Below, one piece after another: positions 16,188 to 20,397 of a stretch of 20,397 nucleotides of DNA (positions are counted from its first letter, which is position 1; the number at the start of each line of letters is the position of its first letter). Position numbers and translations under genes: made by a program. The stretch spans positions 2,474 to 22,870 of the forward strand of contig JADFXA010000006.1 of the NCBI GenBank assembly GCA_015233755.1. Reading direction: 5' to 3'. The notes beneath the pieces were generated by a model. It searched no databases and was not told where the DNA came from. It saw only the letters and a list, made by a program, of their open reading frames with translations. The DNA comes from Desulfamplus sp. GTDB lineage: Bacteria; Desulfobacterota; Desulfobacteria; Desulfobacterales; Desulfobacteraceae.

Positions 16188-17816
16188 CTATTTTCCCCAC
16201 TCAGCTTGTCTTAGCTCTATACGGCGAATTTTACCGCTTACGGTTTTGGGTAAAGCTGTAACAAAGTCAATCTTTCTTGGGTATTTATATGGGGCAGTAA
16301 CCTTTTTAACATGTTCTTGAATCTCTTTTGCCAGCTCATCGCTTGGAGTGTAGCCAGGGGCAAGAATAACAAACGCTTTTACGATCTCTCCGCGTGTCTC
16401 ATCAGGGCTTGATACAACTGCTGATTCTGCTACTGCTGGATGTTCAATAAGAGCACTTTCAACTTCAAAAGGTCCAATACGATAACCAGATGTGAGGATA
16501 ACATCATCAGCACGACCTACAAACCAGAAATAGCCATCTTTATCAACATAAGCGCGATCGCCTGTCAGATACCAATCTCCTCTATAAACAGAGGCTGTTC
16601 TGCTTGGCTCTTTCCAATACTCTTTAAATAGACCAACGGGACGGTTTGGTTTTACACGAATCGCAATATCTCCTTCGGTATCAGGAGGTAAAATATTACC
16701 ATTATCGTCAATAACATGAAGATCAATAGTTGGTGCTGGTTTTCCCATTGAACCAAATCTTGGTTCAATGCATGGGAAACTTCCGCATAATAGGACAGTC
16801 TCTGTTTGTCCATAGCCGTCGCGAATTGTACAGCCAGTAGCTTTTTTCCAAACTTCAATAATTTCAGGATTTAGAGGCTCGCCAGCACCAACGCAATGTC
16901 TAAGAGTTGGGAATTTATAAATTGAGAGGTCTTGAAGAACCAACATTCTGTAAATAGTTGGGGCGCCGCACATTGTTGTAACAGGATATTTGGCAAGAAG
17001 CTCAAGGGTCTTTTTGGGGTCAAAACGATCTGTATGGTGGATAAATTGTGCAGCACCGCAATTCCAAGGTCCAAAAAAGCTGCTCCAAGCTGCTTTTGCC
17101 CAGCCAGTATCGCTGATGTTCCAATGCATATCCTGAGGTTGCAGGTCTAACCAAAATTTTCCTGTAATCTGGTGTCCAATTGGATATGATGCATGGGTGT
17201 GAAGAGCCATCTTTGGAAAGCCGGTTGTTCCTGATGTAAAATAGACTATACAGTGATCATCACTTTTTGTCTTTGCTGTTTCAAAATTGTCAGATGCTTT
17301 GGCAACTTCATCTGTGTAAAATAACCAACCATCTCTTGGCTCTGTAATAACAATTTTTGTCTTAACTTGTGGACAGTTCTCTGCAACTGAGTCAAACCTT
17401 GAAGCAATATCATTATTGGTTATAATACAGACTGCTTCTGCTTTATTTGCTCTAAATTCAAGGTCTTTAGCTGTAAGCTGAGTTGTACCTGGAGAGTTCA
17501 AAGCACCCATTCTAATACACGCTGTAAAAGTTTCCCACCACTCTATATTTCTTGGCAAAATTACAAGTATGACATCTCCTTGTTTTACACCATTAGCTTT
17601 TAAAACATTGGCAAGTTTTTTTGAGGCATTGCTTATATCTGCAAAGGTCTTTTTTATCTCATTTCCAGCATCATCTACCCATAACATAGCAAGTTTATTT
17701 GGGTCTTTTGCCCACTTATCAATTACATCTCCTGAGAAATTAAAGTATTCAGGAACTTCCAATTTAAACTCTTTGTAGGTTGCATCGTAATCTGTCATGT
17801 TGTGTGTCTGACTCAT
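16188..17816 (-). CDS. AMP-forming acyl-CoA synthetase, ACSM-like (short/medium chain)
   Basis: The 542-aa ligase belongs to the branch that includes acetyl-CoA synthetase and mitochondrial ACSM enzymes, and so plausibly activates butyrate, isobutyrate or similar acids. It shows YFNFSGDVIDKWAKDP at 24-39, the P-loop FTSGTTGFPKMA at 193-204, MHWNISDTGWAKAAW, GYGQTE, WYLTGDRAYVDKDGYFWFVG, the hinge RADDVILTSGYRIGPFEVE, and catalytic K529 in GKIRRIELR. GGAG and a following GAGG precede the ATG at 17814-17816. It is 119 bp downstream of the response regulator gene and runs the same way, so it may extend the icmF operon or use the promoter candidate in the gap. Its substrate range is inferred from family and neighbours. 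Confidence 0.92.
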   Translation of the reverse strand: MSQTHNMTDYDATYKEFKLEVPEYFNFSGDVIDKWAKDPNKLAMLWVDDAGNEIKKTFADISNASKKLANVLKANGVKQGDVILVILPRNIEWWETFTACIRMGALNSPGTTQLTAKDLEFRANKAEAVCIITNNDIASRFDSVAENCPQVKTKIVITEPRDGWLFYTDEVAKASDNFETAKTKSDDHCIVYFTSGTTGFPKMALHTHASYPIGHQITGKFWLDLQPQDMHWNISDTGWAKAAWSSFFGPWNCGAAQFIHHTDRFDPKKTLELLAKYPVTTMCGAPTIYRMLVLQDLSIYKFPTLRHCVGAGEPLNPEIIEVWKKATGCTIRDGYGQTETVLLCGSFPCIEPRFGSMGKPAPTIDLHVIDDNGNILPPDTEGDIAIRVKPNRPVGLFKEYWKEPSRTASVYRGDWYLTGDRAYVDKDGYFWFVGRADDVILTSGYRIGPFEVESALIEHPAVAESAVVSSPDETRGEIVKAFVILAPGYTPSDELAKEIQEHVKKVTAPYKYPRKIDFVTALPKTVSGKIRRIELRQAEWGK

Positions 17817-17897
17817 TTTACCTCTCTCCTTTGTTTTTTTGCTGTTTTTTGTTTAACCTGCTTTGTTCTATTTAATATGCTTCTTGCTCTAAATTTG

Positions 17898-17926
17898 TTT
17901 ATCATTTTTAGTATTGTTTGAGCCAA
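17898..17926 (-). promoter_or_regulatory. Weak candidate promoter for the ACSM-like ligase
   Basis: On the minus strand, TTGGCT (17921-17926) and GATAAA (17898-17903) are separated by exactly 17 bases and match the sigma-70 consensus at four of six positions each. A start here would give a leader of about 75 bases before the ligase ATG. In AT-rich sequence such matches are common. Confidence 0.25.
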
Positions 17927-17935
17927 GAGTTGAAA

Positions 17936-18625
17936 TTAAGCGTTGCTAAATGTGGAATCATCAACAGATTCAATCTCACCTGTTTTTTCAAAATGCACCG
18001 CACATCTGACCAACTCATTGGCGTTTTTTAATCCAAGTTTTTCCTTAATTCTCTCTCTGTATGTGCCAATTGTTTTGATGCTTAAAAAGAGCTTTATTGC
18101 GATCTCCTTTGATGTAAAACCTTTACCCACCATTTTAAAAACTTGAAGCTCTCTATCTGTAAGTCTATCCATTGGAGTTTTATCTTTTGTTCCAAAATTG
18201 TCTGCAATATTGGAGAGTATATGCTCTTTTAGATTGTCATTTAGATAGATTTTACCAGAGAGAACATGCTGAATCGCTGTAACAACAGACTCCATAGCCT
18301 CTTGTTTCATTATGTAGCCTTTAGCACCAGCATGAAGCGATCTTTGAGCATATAAATATTCATCGTGCATGGATAGAACCAATACTGGAATATCTTTGTT
18401 GCTCTTTTTGACATGACGCACAAGCTCGATGCCATCAGAATTTTTAAGGCTTATATCAGCAATAATAAGGTCTGGCTGCAGTATCTCCATCTCTTTGATA
18501 GCCTGATCAACATCAGTTGCAGTGCCGCAGGCAATAAGATCATCTTCTTGATTTATAAGCTCTGCAAGTCCAAGCCTGAAAATTGGGTGATCCTCTACCA
18601 ACATTATTTTCTTTTTATCTGACAT
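17936..18625 (-). CDS. LuxR/NarL-family response regulator
   Basis: The 229-aa two-component output protein has a receiver domain (about 5-122) with acidic pocket E11/D12, phospho-acceptor D57 (LIIADISLKNSDG), S85 and K107, all canonical. It also has a C-terminal LuxR-type helix-turn-helix (about 154-210: LTDRELQVFKMVGKGFTSKE, then SIKTIGTYRERIKEKLGLKN). It is expected to bind DNA as a dimer when phosphorylated. Its ATG (18623-18625) is only five bases after the icmF stop codon and the nearest ribosome-binding-like sequence, GAAGGA, lies inside icmF, so translational coupling is likely. No histidine kinase gene is in the window. The likely targets are the neighbouring fatty-acid genes, but that is inference. 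Confidence 0.93.
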   Translation of the reverse strand: MSDKKKIMLVEDHPIFRLGLAELINQEDDLIACGTATDVDQAIKEMEILQPDLIIADISLKNSDGIELVRHVKKSNKDIPVLVLSMHDEYLYAQRSLHAGAKGYIMKQEAMESVVTAIQHVLSGKIYLNDNLKEHILSNIADNFGTKDKTPMDRLTDRELQVFKMVGKGFTSKEIAIKLFLSIKTIGTYRERIKEKLGLKNANELVRCAVHFEKTGEIESVDDSTFSNA

Positions 18626-18630
18626 TAAAC

Positions 18631-20397
18631 TTACATATTCCTTCTATATTTTCCGCCAGCTTCGTAAAGGGCATTGGTAATTTGACCAAGACTGCAAGAT
18701 TTTACAGTCTCCATAAGCTCTTCAAAGAGATTTTTACCGCTAAGGGCGGTAGTCTTAAGTTTTTTCAATGCCTCTGGTGCTTCAGCCGCATGTTTTTCGT
18801 GGAATGTTCTAAGTCTTACAAGTTGATCGTCTTTCTCATCGTCAGATGCTCTTGCAAGCTCTAAATATGAAGTCATCGCATCGTAGTCAGCAGTTTCGTC
18901 TCTAAAAGTGTTGACACCGATAATTGGGAACTCTCCAGAGTGTTTAAGATGCTCATAATACATTGACTCTTCTTGAATTTTTCCTCTCTGATACCCTGTC
19001 TCCATTGCACCCATAACACCGCCGCGTTCTGTAATCCTATCAAATTCAATAAGAACGGCCTCTTCAACAAGGTCTGTGAGCTCTTCAACAATGAAGCTGC
19101 CTTGATTCATATTCTCATTTTTTACAAGACCCCACTCACGGTTAATTATAAGCTGGATAGCAAGGGCACGTCTTACAGATTCTGTGCTTGGAGTTGTAAT
19201 TGCTTCATCAAATGCATTTGTGTGAAGACTGTTGCAATTATCGTAGATTGCACAAAGTGCCTGTAAAGTTGTCCTTATATCATTAAACTGAATCTCTTGG
19301 CTGTGAAGAGATCTTCCAGATGTCTGAATATGGTATTTAAGTTTTCGCGATGAGTCAGAGGCACGATATTTCTCTTTCATGGCAATTGACCAGATTCGCC
19401 GTGCTACCCTTCCAATAACGGTATATTCTGGGTCCATTCCGTTTGAGAAAAAATAGGATAAATTAGGAGCAAAATAGTTTATATCCATGCCGCGTGAAAG
19501 ATAATATTCTACATAAGTGAAACCATTTGAAAGCGTTAGAGCAAGCTGAGTAATTGGGTTAGCTCCAGCCTCTGCTATGTGGTAACCAGAAATTGAGACT
19601 GAATAGAAGTTTCTTACATTGTGCTTTATAAAATATTCTTGAATATCGCCCATCATCTTTAATGCAAAGTCAATTGAGAATATGCAGGTATTTTGACCCT
19701 GATCCTCTTTTAAAATATCAGCTTGAACCGTTCCTCTAACATTTGATAAAACCATTGCCTTTATTTTAGCTGCCTCTTCGTCTGATGGAAGACGACCTTT
19801 ATCTTCTCTGAATTTTTGAAGCTGCTGATCTATTGCTGTATTCAGAAACATCGCAAGCATCATTGGAGCTGGACCGTTTATGGTCATTGAGACCGAAGTT
19901 GTAGGAGAACAGAGATCAAAACCGTCGTAGAGCTGTTTTACATCATCAAGAGTGCAGATACTTACCCCAGAAGTACCTATTTTACCATAAATATCAGGAC
20001 GTTCTGCTGGATCCCAACCATAAAGTGTTACAGAGTCAAATGCTGTTGATAGACGTTTTGCCTCATAGTTGCCTGATAAAAGTTTAAATCTTTTATTAGT
20101 CCTTGAAGGTCCGCCTTCTCCTGCAAACATTCTTGTTGGGTCTTCGCCAGTCCTTTTCATTGGAAATACGCCGGCAGTGTAAGGAAATAATCCTGGCAGA
20201 TTCTCTTTTCTCATCCAAGTGTATATATCTCCTGGATCGTTAAATTTTGGAAGCGAAATTTTGGGGATTTTTGTGTGCGATAGAGATTTTGTATATAGAG
20301 GAACTCTTATTTCTCGACCTCTGACACTATAAACATACTCATCACCAGAATAGGCTTGTTTTATGCTAACCCAGCTTTCAACAATCTCTTTTGTTTC
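18631..20397 (-). CDS. icmF: Isobutyryl-CoA mutase fused (IcmF), C-terminal 588 residues (partial)
   Basis: IcmF is a coenzyme-B12 enzyme interconverting isobutyryl-CoA and n-butyryl-CoA. It normally carries a B12-binding domain and a MeaB-like GTPase chaperone N-terminal to this mutase domain; those parts would lie off the right edge. The frame is open from 20397, without a break, through the IcmF linker (REIRVPLYTKSLSHTKIPK). It then enters the TIM-barrel (FPMKRTGEDPTRMFAGEG, LSTAFDSVTLYGWDP, SVSMTINGPAPMML, GTVQADILKEDQGQNTCIF) and the typical C-terminus GGKYRRNM. The ATG at 20212-20214 is internal, not the start. F in TRMFAGEG (20125-20127) and Q in DQGQNTC (19693-19695) occupy the positions that in methylmalonyl-CoA mutase are Tyr and Arg, which favours isobutyryl-CoA. 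It is followed directly by the response regulator gene. Confidence 0.92.
   Translation of the reverse strand, partial: ETKEIVESWVSIKQAYSGDEYVYSVRGREIRVPLYTKSLSHTKIPKISLPKFNDPGDIYTWMRKENLPGLFPYTAGVFPMKRTGEDPTRMFAGEGGPSRTNKRFKLLSGNYEAKRLSTAFDSVTLYGWDPAERPDIYGKIGTSGVSICTLDDVKQLYDGFDLCSPTTSVSMTINGPAPMMLAMFLNTAIDQQLQKFREDKGRLPSDEEAAKIKAMVLSNVRGTVQADILKEDQGQNTCIFSIDFALKMMGDIQEYFIKHNVRNFYSVSISGYHIAEAGANPITQLALTLSNGFTYVEYYLSRGMDINYFAPNLSYFFSNGMDPEYTVIGRVARRIWSIAMKEKYRASDSSRKLKYHIQTSGRSLHSQEIQFNDIRTTLQALCAIYDNCNSLHTNAFDEAITTPSTESVRRALAIQLIINREWGLVKNENMNQGSFIVEELTDLVEEAVLIEFDRITERGGVMGAMETGYQRGKIQEESMYYEHLKHSGEFPIIGVNTFRDETADYDAMTSYLELARASDDEKDDQLVRLRTFHEKHAAEAPEALKKLKTTALSGKNLFEELMETVKSCSLGQITNALYEAGGKYRRNM

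Noticed and set aside
18631..20214. Stand-alone mutase beginning at the ATG at 20214
   Set aside because: The frame stays open to the window edge and the upstream codons match the IcmF linker, so the ATG is internal to a longer fusion.
1..20397. CRISPR arrays, tRNA/rRNA genes, prophage or defence islands
   Set aside because: No regular direct repeats, no cloverleaf-like or rRNA sequence and no phage or defence protein motifs were seen on either strand.

Overview
The window is AT-rich (about one third G+C by eye) and densely coded. It reads as chromosome of an anaerobic Gram-negative bacterium, most likely a fatty-acid-oxidising Desulfobacterota (deltaproteobacterial) relative. This is an inference from the combination of an Mla-type outer-membrane lipid transporter, a giant acyl-CoA dehydratase activase, a DUF3786-like protein, several acyl-CoA synthetases and a B12-dependent IcmF-type mutase. 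I see no rRNA, tRNA, CRISPR array, phage gene or transposase gene.

Layout. 1-1176 (minus): mlaE followed by the 5' part of mlaF, which runs off the left edge. 1177-1485: divergent intergenic region with palindromes that could be operators. 1486-6739 (plus): a ribbon-helix-helix protein, an unlisted 36-codon ORF joined to it by a stop/start overlap, and a 1555-aa two-headed CoA-dehydratase activase two bases later. 6775-10991 (minus): a DUF3786-like protein, comEC and an unrecognised membrane protein. 11032-11146: an imperfect nested palindrome resembling a small mobile-element relic. 11162-18625 (minus): three different AMP-forming acyl-CoA synthetases, a multipass membrane protein built from four related repeats, and a LuxR/NarL-type response regulator. 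18631-20397 (minus): the C-terminal 588 residues of an IcmF-type isobutyryl-CoA mutase, running off the right edge.

How the genes fit together. The right half looks like a module for activating and processing short or medium-chain fatty acids. The synthetases make acyl-CoAs, IcmF interconverts isobutyryl-CoA and butyryl-CoA (both residues thought to set isobutyryl specificity are visible), and the membrane protein between two synthetases may move the acid, which is only a guess. The response regulator starts six bases after the icmF stop codon, so the mutase and a two-component output are probably made together. On the left, the plus-strand unit may be autoregulated by its first gene product. 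Its activase has one canonical and one degenerate ATPase half, and its target protein is not in view.

Transcription boundaries. One convincing intrinsic terminator lies at 14671-14701 after the four-repeat membrane protein. G/C-rich palindromic repeats fill 16078-16183 between that gene and the synthetase upstream of it.
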